DNA of 64,000 nt from Polyangium mundeleinium (GCF_028369105.1 NZ_JAQNDO010000001.1:3088501-3152500); one strand, 5' to 3'; positions 45,313 through 55,772 are shown, numbered from the stretch's first letter. Notes: generated by a model from the letters alone, not told the origin. Made by a program: numbers and translations.

Positions 45313-46071
45313 CTACGCGCGCCCGAACCGGACCACGAGCCCGAGCCAGCCGCGGGCGAGGTAGAGCGCGTTCAGCGCGACGTACATCCAGAAGAAAACG
45401 TCGAGCCGATCCGCGAGCGCGAAGATCCAGATGTGGCTCGGGTAGTGGTTGAGGAAGCGCAGGAACGTCATCACGAGGGACGCGACGCGGCCGACGATCG
45501 ACTGCGGCTTCTTCTCGCCCACGGTCTCGTAATGCGCCTCCGTCGGCGTGTCTTTTCCCGTGAGCTCGGGCCTGCGGACGAAGTTCGTCAGCGAGATGCC
45601 CGAGGCCACGATCACCGCGCCGGCCACGGCCGCATAGAGGAACCCCGGGCCGTTCGCGGGCCACGTGGAGCCATCGATCCCGAGCCCTCCTTTTCTGTGG
45701 AGGTGGATGCCGATCACGGCGACGAGCAGCACCGCTTTGATCTCGTCGACGAAGAAGTCGAAGAGGTGGCCCGTGGGGGAGGCGAGCTTCTTGTACCGCG
45801 CGAGCATCCCGTCCGCGCAGTCGAAGAGGTAGGCGAGCTCGAGGACGAGCACGGCACAGAGGCCGCCGCGGTAGGAGGGGAGCGCGACGAAGAGCGCGGA
45901 GCCGGTCACCGCGACGAAGAGGCTCAGGATCGTGATCTGGTTCGGCGTGAGGGGCGTGCGGTGGATCGCGGCGACGAACACGGCCGCGAGCGGACGCATC
46001 ACGTACGTGTTCCAGATCTGATCGTGTTTCTTGCGGGTGAGGCGGTAGACCTCGATCGGGCTGCCCGGCAT
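45313..46071 (-). CDS. CDP-alcohol phosphatidyltransferase
   Basis: 252 aa. The signature D-G-x2-A-R-x8-G-x3-D-x3-D is FDCADGMLARYKKLASPTGHLFDFFVDEI, complete. Several hydrophobic helices surround it. It transfers a phosphoalcohol from CDP-linked lipid (or CDP-inositol/glycerol) at the membrane; substrate not clear. The ATG at 46071 has AGGA 11 nt upstream; another at 46083 is possible (256 aa). Confidence 0.85.
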   Translation of the reverse strand: MPGSPIEVYRLTRKKHDQIWNTYVMRPLAAVFVAAIHRTPLTPNQITILSLFVAVTGSALFVALPSYRGGLCAVLVLELAYLFDCADGMLARYKKLASPTGHLFDFFVDEIKAVLLVAVIGIHLHRKGGLGIDGSTWPANGPGFLYAAVAGAVIVASGISLTNFVRRPELTGKDTPTEAHYETVGEKKPQSIVGRVASLVMTFLRFLNHYPSHIWIFALADRLDVFFWMYVALNALYLARGWLGLVVRFGRA

Positions 46072-46111
46072 GGCCGGGCGCATCCTAGTGCAGGCGACCC
46101 GCTTGCGGGTC

Positions 46112-46201
46112 GGCGAGATCGTGCAGCGAGCTCGCCTCGGGGGGTGAATCGGCCGGGCTGTGCCTGGCCGAGAGGGGGACGCGAGGCGTCCCCCTCGGGA
46201 C
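46112..46201. repeat. Hairpin repeat, family C copy 2
   Basis: Stem GGCGAG (46112-46117) with CTCGCC (46131-46136) around a 13-nt loop two bases different from copy 1 (9369-9381). Then a 10-bp hairpin GGGGGACGC/GCGTCCCCC (46175-46194) and CTCGGGAC, as in copy 1. Lies between two minus-strand genes. Confidence 0.6.
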
Positions 46202-46206
46202 CAACC

Positions 46207-46674
46207 TCAGCCTGGGACGAATCCCTCGATCGCCTTGGTCACGTCGTCCTTCGCCTTGTCGAACTCGCGCGCGTCGCCGCCGGTCTCCAGGACGAACACG
46301 TCGGCGTCGGTGACGAAGACCGTGAGCCAGAAGATGTGGGGCCGGTCGTAGACCGTGCGCGTGTAGCGGAGCTGCTTGCCGGTCGCGCCGCTCTTCGTCT
46401 TGACCTCGCGCGAGGCTTCCGCCGTGTAACCGATGTTGCGGAGCTTCAGGTCGATCGCGTCGGTCCAGAAGGAGAGGTTGCCCTTCGGCCGGTTCGGCTC
46501 GACGCGCACGCTCATCACGACGCCCTGGGCCGTGGTCGCGCGGAAGGCGTACTCCTCCTGGTCTTCGAGTTCGACGAAGCCGTCGGGCGTGTTCAGCTTG
46601 AAGCCGGGGCCACAGCCGATCCCGAGGAGGGAGGCGGCGAGGCACAAGAGGAGCATCGAGACGTTGCGTTTCAT
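46207..46674 (-). CDS. Unknown small lipoprotein
   Basis: 155 aa. Signal with lipobox GIGC (MKRNVSMLLLCLAASLLGIGC). The mature ~134 residues look like a single alpha/beta domain (strands EEYAFRATTAQGVVMSVRVE, IFWLTVFVTDADVFVLETGG); no family recognised. The start is 18 nt downstream of the DUF4349 gene, probably the same operon. Confidence 0.75.
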   Translation of the reverse strand: MKRNVSMLLLCLAASLLGIGCGPGFKLNTPDGFVELEDQEEYAFRATTAQGVVMSVRVEPNRPKGNLSFWTDAIDLKLRNIGYTAEASREVKTKSGATGKQLRYTRTVYDRPHIFWLTVFVTDADVFVLETGGDAREFDKAKDDVTKAIEGFVPG

Positions 46675-46692
46675 GGTCCTTGCCTCCTTGCC

Positions 46693-47760
46693 TCAGCGAA
46701 GGGTCATCAGCGTCTCGAGGCCGACCCTCGAGAGCCAGTCGATGGGCAGATCGATCGTGCGCGGCGGCGGGGGCGGCGGCGGCGTGCCTTGCGCCACGAC
46801 CTGCTGCTGCTTGGGCTTGGCCGAGACGTCGACGGTGATCGTGGAGAACGTCGCGCGGGCGCGGAGGAACCGCATGCGGCCTTCGATCTGATCGATCTCG
46901 CGGCCCACGCGCTCGAGCTCGTGCTCGACCTGCAGCGCGTCGTTCACGTTCGCTGCCTTCGCGAGGAACTCCTGCAGGCGCTTCTGCACGCTCTTCAGGT
47001 TCTGGAGGCGCACTTCGAGGTCGTGGAACTCCTCGGACACGTCCTCCGCGTTCACGCTGCGGCGCTTGACCTCGCCGAGCTTCTCCAGCGCGGTGAGCGC
47101 GTCGCGGAAATGCCGCGAGGGCACGCGGATCACGACGCCCGCGTCCGAGCGCGACGCGAGGTAGCCGCCGAACGACTCGGCCATGTCGATGACCTTGTCG
47201 ATCGTCCCGGGGATGACCGTGGACTCCGCGACCTCCATGCCGACGCGGCCCGTGTAGATGAGCAGCGGCGTCGCGGGCTTCTCCTGCGGCTGCTGCGGCT
47301 CGGAGGCGCCTTCGGTCTTCTTGCCGCCGGGCGCGGGCTTCGCGCCCGTGGGAGGCGGCGTGGGTTGCTTCGGCGCGGCCGCGGGCGCGGCCATCGGGGC
47401 GCGTGCGCCGGGCGCCACGGGGGCCGGGGCGGGCGACGGGCCGAGCGCTGTCGCTTTCGCGGCCGCGTCGGGCGAGCCGCCGAAGAAGCCCGATTCGTCG
47501 GAGCTGCCCATGCTCTCGTAACTTTCGCTGTCGCTGGCGGCCATCGGCGCGGGCGAGGGCGCATCCATCGGCATCGGGGCGCCGGCGGAGGCGGGCGCGG
47601 CCTCGGCCTGCGCGGCGCCGCCGCCGTAGTAGGCCGGCTGCGGGGCGTAGGCGGCCGCGGGCGGCTCGGCGCCGGCGCCACACCCGACCATGAAGAGAGA
47701 CGTGGTGATCAACGTGAGCGCGGCGAGCCGCGCCCGGAGGGTCCGGAACACGTAGGGCAT
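46693..47760 (-). CDS. DUF4349 lipoprotein with Pro/Ala-rich linker
   Basis: 355 aa. Lipobox VGCG (MFMVGC-type; TLITTSLFMVGC) gives an exported lipoprotein. Residues ~25-160 are Pro/Ala/Ser-rich, and the domain at ~165-330 has the DUF4349 pattern: a strand pair (LIYTGRVGMEV), a long coiled coil (LEVRLQNLKSVQKRLQEFLAKAANVNDALQVEHELERVGREIDQIEGR) and a late strand. DUF4349 proteins are periplasmic and of unknown function. The gene is divergent from the Lhr helicase gene (153 nt). Confidence 0.85.
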   Translation of the reverse strand: MPYVFRTLRARLAALTLITTSLFMVGCGAGAEPPAAAYAPQPAYYGGGAAQAEAAPASAGAPMPMDAPSPAPMAASDSESYESMGSSDESGFFGGSPDAAAKATALGPSPAPAPVAPGARAPMAAPAAAPKQPTPPPTGAKPAPGGKKTEGASEPQQPQEKPATPLLIYTGRVGMEVAESTVIPGTIDKVIDMAESFGGYLASRSDAGVVIRVPSRHFRDALTALEKLGEVKRRSVNAEDVSEEFHDLEVRLQNLKSVQKRLQEFLAKAANVNDALQVEHELERVGREIDQIEGRMRFLRARATFSTITVDVSAKPKQQQVVAQGTPPPPPPPRTIDLPIDWLSRVGLETLMTLR

Positions 47761-47913
47761 GCGAGATCTCCCGGAAGCCGACGAGAAACGAAGGCGCTGG
47801 TTCGAGCTTACACCTCTCGCTCTCGACCGTGTGGCCGTTGCGAACGGCTGGCGCCGGCCGGTCGCCGCGCCGATGCGAAGGTCGGCCCGCCGCGGTAGCC
47901 TCCTGGGAAGGCC

Positions 47914-50900
47914 GTGTTCCACCCCCTCGTCGACGCCTGGTTCACCCGCCGTTTCGGGGCCGCGACGCCTGTGCAGGTCCGCGCCTGGCCCACGATCCAG
48001 CGAGGTGAGGACTGCCTCATCGCCGCCCCCACTGGCTCCGGCAAGACGCTGGCCGCGTTCCTCGCGTGCCTTGATCGTCTCGTGCGTGCGAGCGACGAGG
48101 GGCGGCTCGCGGACCGCATCGAGGTCGTTTACGTCTCGCCGCTGAAGGCGCTGTCGAACGACGTCCAGAAGAACCTCGATGAGCCGATCGCGGAGCTCAC
48201 CGCGCTCGCCGACGAGCTCGGCCTCGCGCGGCCCGCCGTCCGGACGGCCGTGCGCACGGGCGACACGCCGGAGAAGGACCGGCGAAAGCTCTTCAAGAAG
48301 CCCCCGCACGTGCTGGTCACGACGCCGGAGTCGCTCTTCATCCTGCTCGGATCGGCCTCGGGTCGTCGCGCGCTCGGCGGCGTGCGCACCGTGATCGTGG
48401 ACGAGATCCATGCGGTCGCCTCGGACAAGCGAGGCGCGCACCTCGCGCTCTCGATCGAGCGGCTCGAAGAGCTCGTGACGAGCGGCGGGGAGGCGCGCCC
48501 GCAGCGCGTGGGGCTCTCGGCGACGATGCGGCCGATCGAGATCGCAGCGCGGATGCTCGTCGGCGCAGGCAGGCCGCTGCCGGAGATCGTCGACGCGGGC
48601 GTGCGCCGGGATCTCGACCTCGCCGTGGAGGTGCCGCGCGACGAGCTCGGGGCGGTCTGCACGAACGAGCAGTGGGAAGAGCTCTACGACCGCGTGGCCG
48701 AGATGTGCCGCGCGCACAAGTCGACGCTCGTCTTCGTCAACACGCGCAGGCTCGTGGAGCGGGTGGCGCTGCACCTTGGCGCGCGGCTCGGCGAGCAGGC
48801 CGTGGCCGCCCATCACGGCAGCCTCTCCCGTTCGCGGCGGCTCGCGGCGGAGCGCAGGCTCAAGGCCGGCGAGCTCAAGGTCGTGGTGGCGACGGCGTCG
48901 CTCGAGCTCGGCATCGACGTGGGCGCCGTGGAGCTCGTTTGCCTCGTGGGATCGCCGCGATCGATCGCCACGGCGCTGCAGCGCATCGGCCGCTCGGGCC
49001 ACGCGCTCGCGGCGACGCCGAAGGGACGGATGTTCCCGTTGACGCGGGATCAGCTCCTCGAGTGCGCGGCGATCGTTCGGTCGGCGCGGCGCGGCGAGAT
49101 CGACCGCATCGCGATGCGCGACGCGCCGCTCGACGTGCTCGCGCAGCAGATCGTGGCGGCGTGCGCGTCGGGGGAGCGGGGCGAGGACGAGCTCTTCGCG
49201 CTCATGCGGCGGGCGGCGCCCTACGAGAAGCTCACGCGCGCGGCGTTCGACGATGTCGTGCAGATGCTCGCCGAGGGCGTGTCGGCGCGGCGCGGTCGGG
49301 CGGGCGCGCTCCTCTTCCGGGACGGCGTGGGCCAGCGGCTCAAGGCGCGGCGCGGGGCATCGATCGCCGCGCTCACGTCGGGCGGCGCGATCCCGGACAA
49401 CGGCAACTACGACGTCGTGCTCGCGGACGGGATGAAGGTCGGCTCGGTCGACGAGGACTTTGCGATCGACTCTTCGGCCGGCGACGTCTTCCTCCTCGGA
49501 TCGACGTCGTGGCGCATCCGCCGGATCGAGGCGGGCAAGGTGTGGGTCGAAGATGCGCCGGGCGCGCCGCCGACGGTGCCGTTCTGGTTCGGCGAGGGGC
49601 CCGCGCGCACGCGCGAGCTCTCCGCGGAGGTGGGCCTCTTGCGCGAGGAGGTCGCGCGGAGGCTCTTCGATGGGCGCGAGGCGGACGAACCGGTGCGGCT
49701 CTGGTGGACGGCGGCGTGGCTGGAAGAGACGTGCGCGCTCGATCGCGCGGGCGCGGTGCTGCTCTGCGAGTACGTGGCGGCCGCGCGGTCCGCGCTCGGG
49801 GAGATGCCGTCGCAGCGCGTCGTCGTGGCCGAGCGGTTTTTCGACGAAGCGGGCGGGATGCAGCTCATCCTGCACGCGCCCTTCGGCGCCCGCATCAACC
49901 GCGCCTGGGGCCTCGCGCTGCGCAAGCGCTTCTGCCGGAGCTTCGACTTCGAGCTGCAGGCGGCGGCGACCGACGACGGCGTGCTGCTCTCGCTCGGCGC
50001 GCAGCACAGCTTCCCGCTCGAAGTGATCTTCGAGATGCTGCGGCCCGAGGGCGTGGTGGGCGTGCTCGAACAGGCCGCGCTCCAGGCGCCGATGTTCGGG
50101 ACGCGCTTCCGGTGGAACGCGACGCGCGCGCTCCAGATCCTGCGTTTCTCCGGGGGGCGAAAGGTGCCGGCGCCGCTCGTGCGCATGCGCAGCGACGACC
50201 TCATCGCCGCTGTGTTCCCGGCGCAGCTCGGCTGCCAGGACAACCACGGGCGCGAGGCGATCCTCGAGATCCCGGATCACCCGCTCGTGCGCGAGACGAT
50301 GCGCGACTGCCTGACGGAGGTGATGGACGCCGAGGGCCTCACCGAGGTGCTCGAACGGATCCAGCGCGGCGAGATCCGGATCGCCTCGCGCGAGACGGCC
50401 GAGCCGAGCGTGCTGTCGCACGAGATCCTGAACGCGAACCCGTACGCGTTCCTCGACGACGCGCCGCTCGAAGAGCGACGGGCGCGCGCGGTCACCGTGC
50501 GCCGCGGCTTGCCGGCGGAGATTGCAGACCGGATCGGCGGGCTCGATCCGGAGGCCATCGAGGCGATCGTCGCGGAGGCCCGGCCCGTCGTGCGCGACGA
50601 GGACGAGCTGCATGATCTCCTGCTCGATCTCACGGCGTTGCCCGAGGAGGACGCGAGCGCGCTCGGATACGATCGGCGCCTCGACGTGCTCGTGCGCGCG
50701 CGTCGCGCCGCGAAGCTCGCGGGGCCGGGGATCACGGGGGCGCTGTGGGTCGCGGCCGAGCGGCGGGATCGGGCGGCTTCGATCTGGCCCGCGGGGGCCT
50801 TCTCGCCGGAGCTCGTGCAGCCCACGAAGGTCCCCCTGGAAGCGCCCGCGGAGGGAGAACGCGAGGCCGCGATCGCGGGCCTCGTGCGCGGCTGGCTCGC

Positions 50901-52230
50901 GCTCGTCGGCCCCATCCAGGCGGCCATGCTCGCCGAGCGTCTGTCGATCGAGGTCGCGGACATCGAGATCGCCCTCGCGCGCGTGGAGGCGGACGGCGTG
51001 GTGCTGCGCGGGAGGTTCTCGCCGGACCTCGAACCCGGGGCGATCGAGTGGTGCGATCGGCGCCTGCTCGCGCGGATCCATCGCCGCACCGTCGACGGCC
51101 TGCGCCGCGCGATCGAGCCTGCGTCGCCCGTCGAGCTCGTGCGTTTTCTGCTCGCGTGGCAGGGCGTGATCCCGGGGCAACACGCGCAGGGCGCCGCGGG
51201 GCTCGCGCGTGTCGTCGAGCAGCTCCAGGGCTTCGAGATCGCCGCGGGCGCGTGGGAGAGCGAGATCCTCCCTGCGCGCGTCGAGGCCTACGATCCCTCG
51301 TGGCTCGATCTGCTTTGCCTGTCCGGCGAGGTCACGTGGGGGCGGCTCTCGCCGCGCGCCTCGGCTGGCGGCGCGCCCACGCGCGCGGCGCCCATCACGC
51401 TCGCGCTGCGGCGGGATCTCGCGTGGCTGCTCGCGGAGCCGTCCGAGGCCCCGCCCGAGGCGCCGCTCGGCGACGAGGGACTTTCTCTTGCCGCGCGCCG
51501 TGTGCTCGCCACGCTCGGCGCGGCGGGGGCGTCCTTCTTCGAGGACATCGTCCGCGCCACGGGCCTCGCGCGGCCCGAGGTCGAGGAGGCGTTGTGGGAG
51601 CTCGTCTCCGCCGGGCGGATCACGGGGGACGGGTTTGCGGGGCTGCGCGGGTTGCTCGGGCCCTCGGCGCGCGCCCGCGCTCGTTCGAGCACCAAGCATT
51701 CACGTGGCGCGCCCGTCCTCGCGGCAGGCCGATGGGCGCTTCTCCGCGCGCCGGTTCACGCCGACGCGCCCCCCGCGGGCGGCGTCGATCCTGCCGCGCT
51801 GATCGAGGCCCAGGCCCGGCAGCTCCTGCGGCGCTGGGGCATCGTCTTCCGCGAGCTCGTCACCCGCGAGTCCCGCGCGCCCGCATGGCGGGACCTCGTG
51901 CGTGTCTATCGCCGCCTGGAGATGCGGGGCGAAGTGCGCGGGGGCCGGCTCGTCGCATCCTTCGTCGGCGAGCAGTTCGCGCTGCCCGAGGCCCTCGAAT
52001 CGCTGCGGGCCCTTCGCAAGGCGCCGCTGCGCGGAGAGGCCGTGCGGCTGTCGGCGTGTGATCCGCTGAACCTGGTCGGGACGATCCTCCCAGGCGAGCG
52101 CGTGCCCTCGACGCTCTCGCACTTCGTCACGTACCGGGATGGGATGCCGATCGAGGAGCCGATCGGGGCGGAGAAGGTGGGGCCTGCAAAGGCTCGCCCG
52201 GGTGAACGGGCGCCCGCCCGCGCGGTCTGA
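47914..52230 (+). CDS. lhr: Lhr-type ATP-dependent helicase (large, with C-terminal domain)
   Basis: 1438 aa. Motif Ia and Walker A APTGSGKT at ~37-44, motif II DEIH at ~163-166, motif III SATM, helicase C core with QRIGRSGH near residue 365. The C-terminal half carries the winged-helix and long Lhr C-terminal region (full-length Lhr is ~1500 aa; Lhr-Core ~900). Lhr is a 3'-5' DNA/RNA helicase linked to DNA repair. GTG start. It ends next to the caspase gene. Confidence 0.95.
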   Translation: MFHPLVDAWFTRRFGAATPVQVRAWPTIQRGEDCLIAAPTGSGKTLAAFLACLDRLVRASDEGRLADRIEVVYVSPLKALSNDVQKNLDEPIAELTALADELGLARPAVRTAVRTGDTPEKDRRKLFKKPPHVLVTTPESLFILLGSASGRRALGGVRTVIVDEIHAVASDKRGAHLALSIERLEELVTSGGEARPQRVGLSATMRPIEIAARMLVGAGRPLPEIVDAGVRRDLDLAVEVPRDELGAVCTNEQWEELYDRVAEMCRAHKSTLVFVNTRRLVERVALHLGARLGEQAVAAHHGSLSRSRRLAAERRLKAGELKVVVATASLELGIDVGAVELVCLVGSPRSIATALQRIGRSGHALAATPKGRMFPLTRDQLLECAAIVRSARRGEIDRIAMRDAPLDVLAQQIVAACASGERGEDELFALMRRAAPYEKLTRAAFDDVVQMLAEGVSARRGRAGALLFRDGVGQRLKARRGASIAALTSGGAIPDNGNYDVVLADGMKVGSVDEDFAIDSSAGDVFLLGSTSWRIRRIEAGKVWVEDAPGAPPTVPFWFGEGPARTRELSAEVGLLREEVARRLFDGREADEPVRLWWTAAWLEETCALDRAGAVLLCEYVAAARSALGEMPSQRVVVAERFFDEAGGMQLILHAPFGARINRAWGLALRKRFCRSFDFELQAAATDDGVLLSLGAQHSFPLEVIFEMLRPEGVVGVLEQAALQAPMFGTRFRWNATRALQILRFSGGRKVPAPLVRMRSDDLIAAVFPAQLGCQDNHGREAILEIPDHPLVRETMRDCLTEVMDAEGLTEVLERIQRGEIRIASRETAEPSVLSHEILNANPYAFLDDAPLEERRARAVTVRRGLPAEIADRIGGLDPEAIEAIVAEARPVVRDEDELHDLLLDLTALPEEDASALGYDRRLDVLVRARRAAKLAGPGITGALWVAAERRDRAASIWPAGAFSPELVQPTKVPLEAPAEGEREAAIAGLVRGWLALVGPIQAAMLAERLSIEVADIEIALARVEADGVVLRGRFSPDLEPGAIEWCDRRLLARIHRRTVDGLRRAIEPASPVELVRFLLAWQGVIPGQHAQGAAGLARVVEQLQGFEIAAGAWESEILPARVEAYDPSWLDLLCLSGEVTWGRLSPRASAGGAPTRAAPITLALRRDLAWLLAEPSEAPPEAPLGDEGLSLAARRVLATLGAAGASFFEDIVRATGLARPEVEEALWELVSAGRITGDGFAGLRGLLGPSARARARSSTKHSRGAPVLAAGRWALLRAPVHADAPPAGGVDPAALIEAQARQLLRRWGIVFRELVTRESRAPAWRDLVRVYRRLEMRGEVRGGRLVASFVGEQFALPEALESLRALRKAPLRGEAVRLSACDPLNLVGTILPGERVPSTLSHFVTYRDGMPIEEPIGAEKVGPAKARPGERAPARAV

Positions 52231-52231
52231 G

Positions 52232-55200
52232 CTACCGCGCCGCCGGCGCGACCATGAACTCGCCGAACAACTCGCGCCGCGCGACCCAAGGCGTCTGCTT
52301 GCCGTTCGAGGCCGCGCGCACCCGCTCGGTCACGTAGTCGACGAGCTCGTTCACCTCGATGGCGCCGCTGCGATCCCGATCGGGCGCCTCGCCGTCGAGC
52401 GCTTCGAGCAGCGCGCTCGTGAAGAGCCCGTGTCCGCCCTGGAGATCCTTCTGCAACGGCTTGGGCTGGCCCTCCCACGCGAGCTCGAACCCGCGGCTCG
52501 TCCCGCTCGCCCCGTCGGGTGGCACCTCGTAACTGAACTGCGATCCGCGCGCCGCCGAGAACACCAGGACCCCCGCCCGATCCCCCGCCGCGAGCTCTCG
52601 CGCGAGCGCCTCGTTCGGCGCGACGACCTCCGTCGACACGTGCCCCGCATGGCAGGCGTCGAGCATCATCAGCACGCGCCCGCGCGCCCCGCGCAGCGCC
52701 TTCTCGATGCGGTCCCATCCGATCCCGTGCTGGATCGCCGCTTCGCGGGTGAACATCGCCTGGCTCGTCAGGAAGAGCATCTTCGACTCGTCGAGCCGCG
52801 CCCCGTGGCCCGCGAAGAACACGACGGCGAGATCGTCCGGGCGCATCCCCGTGAGCCCCGCGAGCGCCTCGTCCACGCGCTTCACGGTCACCTCGTCGTC
52901 GAGCAACGTCGTCGCCACGATGCGGCCGAACGGGCGGTTCGGTCCCGCGAGGCGCGCGAGTGAGGCCGCGACCGAGCGCGCGTCGTCGTCGGCAAACTCG
53001 AGCTGCTGCTCGGGCGGCATGTGGGGATACCGGCTCACGCCGATCGACAGCACGTGCAGGCTCGGCTTCTCCGCGAGGGGGGAGGTCGACACGACGTCGA
53101 GCTGCTCGGGGTTGCTCGCGTAGCCGGCGGCGTCGTAGGCGACGAGGCTCAGGCGGTTTCGGCCCGCGTGGAGCGGCACGTCGAGCGAGACGCGCCCCTC
53201 CGCGGCGCACACGAGCCGATCGGCCGCGGGTTTGCCGTCGACGAAGACACGCACGCGATCGACACGCGAGGGGCTCGTCGCGACCACGTCGAGGTCGAGG
53301 TGGTTCTCCGTCGTCTCGATCCTCCCGCGCGGGGCCTTCGTCTCGATGCGCAACCTCGGTGGCCGCGCGAGCGAGGCTGGCGCCGCCGCCTCCTCCCCGC
53401 CCAGGCTCCGCTCCACGAGATCCGGCCGCTCGAACCGGGTGGCGAAGCGCTCGAACGAGAAGCCCTCCAGGGGATCCGAGAACGTCCACGCGACGCTCCG
53501 CGCTCCATCGATGCTCGATCGGTAGGCGCCGGACGGCGTCGTCGACACCCACTCCCCGTTCGGCGTGGAGACGAGCATCATGACGACGTCGCCGCGCTCC
53601 GTGACGAGGGTGGTCCCGCCCCCGTTGCCGCTGAGGAGGAAGAGGTCCCGCTTCGGAACGACGGTGATCGCGGAGATCTCGTTGTCCGCGAGATCGAGGC
53701 GCGTCCGCACGGCGAAGCTCGACGCGTCGAGCACGGCGGGCTTGAGCCCCCCCACGACGATCGCCCCCTTGTGCCATTGCACGGCCCCGTCCGTCTCCGG
53801 CTTGTGCACCTTCCGCACGCGGCCCGTGCCGCCGTCGATCTCCATCAGCACGGGCACGAAGTGCTGCACGCCGCCCTTGTTCGTCTCCAGCCGCCGCGTC
53901 GACATCAAGACCGTCTTTCCGTCGGGCGAAAAGGCGGCGTGGGATCGATCGACCTCCATCCCTCCATCCGGCCGCTTCGCGACGCCGAACGGGATCGTCT
54001 GAAGTTTGAGGGTCCAGTCGATCTTCCCCGTGTCCGTGCGCAGGGATGTGAGCACGTCGCCGCCGCCCACGACGAGGCGCAGGCCGTCCTTCGAGAGCGC
54101 GAAGAACTTCGCGTCCGACGCGAGCTTGGCGACGACGCGCCCTTGGGGCCGCGCGATCTCGCCGAAGGGAGTCTTCGGCAAGGGCGGCATCGGTCCGCGG
54201 AGATCCCAGCGCTCCACGGCCACGTCGTGTTTCTCCTCGATCACCGGCGCCCCGCCCGGGCCCTTTTGGCTCTTGAGCTTCCGATCCGTCAGCACACGCA
54301 CGGTGAGCAGCTCTTTGCTCGTCGGCAGGAACTCCGTGAAACGCACGAACGATCCGGACAGCAAACTCCAGCGGCGCAGGGTCAGTCCGCGCGTGGTCTC
54401 GCGCACGCGCACCTCGTAGCTGCCCGTCGACGAGGCGAGCAGCTCGCCGTTCGGCGCGTACGACAGCGCCATGATCCGCCCATGATCCAGCTCGTTCGCG
54501 GCGACGCCGGGCTTCGGCTTGCCGGTCCGGAGATCCCAGCGCGTCAGATCGCCGTTGAGCGCGCCCGTGGCGAGCTCGCTCCCGTCGGACCGCGCGGCGA
54601 CCGACTCGATGGATCGAGGCAGCCCCTCGATCGTGCGCACCGCGCGCATCGTCCGCACGTCCCGCACCACGATGCTCGTGTTCTCGGCGAGGTGGCTCCG
54701 GGCCGTCACGAGCGTCGAGCCGTCGCGGCTCGCAGCGATGAGATCCCCCCGCGGTAGATCGGGTGTGGCGAGCGAGACGGCCTGCGCGTCGGGGAGGGTG
54801 AAGGCCGATGCGTTCCCGGTCATGAGATCCACGGCCCAGAGCCGGCCGCCCGCCACGGACACGTCTTTGTACCGACCTGGAAGGACGCGCGGCGCGCCGC
54901 CCTTCGCGAGCGGGAACAACGTCGTCCCCCCGCCTGCGCCCATCACGACGACGACCTCGGGCGTGAGCGCGACGCGCATGGGCGTGTCCGCGAGCCCGCT
55001 CCCCAGCGGGAACCGATGCGTGACCGTGTCGGTCGTGACGTCGACGACGACGAGCTCTCCGGGGTAGGCCACCGCGACGCGCCGGCCCTCGGCGTCGTGC
55101 GTGAGCGCGAGCGCGCTCGAGGCCTTCGTGCCGACGGCGATCTCCTTCTTCGCGCGGCCCGTCTTCGCGTCGAAGAGCGTGAGCTTGTCCGCGGCCATGG

Positions 55201-55759
55201 CGAGCCACGTGCCGTCCGGCGAGAGCTGGAAGGCCCCGTGGAGCGGGATCGCGGCGCGCGGGCCCTTGGGCTTGTCGAGGTCGACCACCTGCACGAGGAG
55301 CCCCTCGGGCGTCCCGTCCGGCGCGTAGTACGCGAGGCGCTTGCCATCCGCGCTGAGCGACAGGTCTTGCACGAAGAACCCGGCCGTCACGAAGCGGGTG
55401 AGGAGGAGGCCCGCGCGGAGATCCCACACGCGCACCGTGCCGTCCTGCGCGCCCGACGCGAGCTTGCTGCCGTCGGTGCTCACCGCGATCCGCTGGATCG
55501 GCCGCTCGTGACCGTTCTGCAGCAGGAACGTCGGCTTGCTCGGCGTGTTCCCGGCCGGAGGCGCGGTGTCCGGGCACGTGGGCAGCGGCGCGTCGGGATC
55601 CGTGGGCCCCTCGGCGATCCGAGGCGCCGCCTTCGTCTGCGTAGGCTCTGTCGGAGGTCGCGCCTGGTGGAGCGGCTGCACGGTCGTGTTGCAGCCGGCA
55701 GCGACGATGAGGGACGCGGCGAGCGCGCGGAGGAGGGTTCGAATCGGGGGCCGGGCCAC
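52232..55759 (-). CDS. WD40-repeat lipoprotein with C-terminal caspase-like (C14) domain
   Basis: 1175 aa, GTG start. Signal MARPPIRTLLRALAASLIVAAGC with lipobox AAGC. WD40-like blades run from ~85 to ~800 (for example VSTDGSKLASGAQDGTVRVWDLR); a PEGA-like segment follows. The caspase domain at ~900-1170 has the catalytic pair: FFAGHGARL (His ~985) and MLDACHAGHV (Cys ~1035). The dyad is intact, so it should be a caspase-like cysteine peptidase of Arg/Lys or other specificity. The lipobox implies envelope location, unusual for caspases. It lies 13 nt after fructose-1,6-bisphosphatase on the same strand. Confidence 0.92.
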   Translation of the reverse strand: MARPPIRTLLRALAASLIVAAGCNTTVQPLHQARPPTEPTQTKAAPRIAEGPTDPDAPLPTCPDTAPPAGNTPSKPTFLLQNGHERPIQRIAVSTDGSKLASGAQDGTVRVWDLRAGLLLTRFVTAGFFVQDLSLSADGKRLAYYAPDGTPEGLLVQVVDLDKPKGPRAAIPLHGAFQLSPDGTWLAMAADKLTLFDAKTGRAKKEIAVGTKASSALALTHDAEGRRVAVAYPGELVVVDVTTDTVTHRFPLGSGLADTPMRVALTPEVVVVMGAGGGTTLFPLAKGGAPRVLPGRYKDVSVAGGRLWAVDLMTGNASAFTLPDAQAVSLATPDLPRGDLIAASRDGSTLVTARSHLAENTSIVVRDVRTMRAVRTIEGLPRSIESVAARSDGSELATGALNGDLTRWDLRTGKPKPGVAANELDHGRIMALSYAPNGELLASSTGSYEVRVRETTRGLTLRRWSLLSGSFVRFTEFLPTSKELLTVRVLTDRKLKSQKGPGGAPVIEEKHDVAVERWDLRGPMPPLPKTPFGEIARPQGRVVAKLASDAKFFALSKDGLRLVVGGGDVLTSLRTDTGKIDWTLKLQTIPFGVAKRPDGGMEVDRSHAAFSPDGKTVLMSTRRLETNKGGVQHFVPVLMEIDGGTGRVRKVHKPETDGAVQWHKGAIVVGGLKPAVLDASSFAVRTRLDLADNEISAITVVPKRDLFLLSGNGGGTTLVTERGDVVMMLVSTPNGEWVSTTPSGAYRSSIDGARSVAWTFSDPLEGFSFERFATRFERPDLVERSLGGEEAAAPASLARPPRLRIETKAPRGRIETTENHLDLDVVATSPSRVDRVRVFVDGKPAADRLVCAAEGRVSLDVPLHAGRNRLSLVAYDAAGYASNPEQLDVVSTSPLAEKPSLHVLSIGVSRYPHMPPEQQLEFADDDARSVAASLARLAGPNRPFGRIVATTLLDDEVTVKRVDEALAGLTGMRPDDLAVVFFAGHGARLDESKMLFLTSQAMFTREAAIQHGIGWDRIEKALRGARGRVLMMLDACHAGHVSTEVVAPNEALARELAAGDRAGVLVFSAARGSQFSYEVPPDGASGTSRGFELAWEGQPKPLQKDLQGGHGLFTSALLEALDGEAPDRDRSGAIEVNELVDYVTERVRAASNGKQTPWVARRELFGEFMVAPAAR

Positions 55760-55772
55760 GGGCCCGAGGGTA

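Noticed and set aside
46693..51699. Very long antisense frame opposite the Lhr gene
   Set aside because: High GC leaves long open frames opposite real genes; the antisense protein has Arg/His/Glu-rich low complexity and no domain. Only its last 355 codons, the DUF4349 gene, are real.
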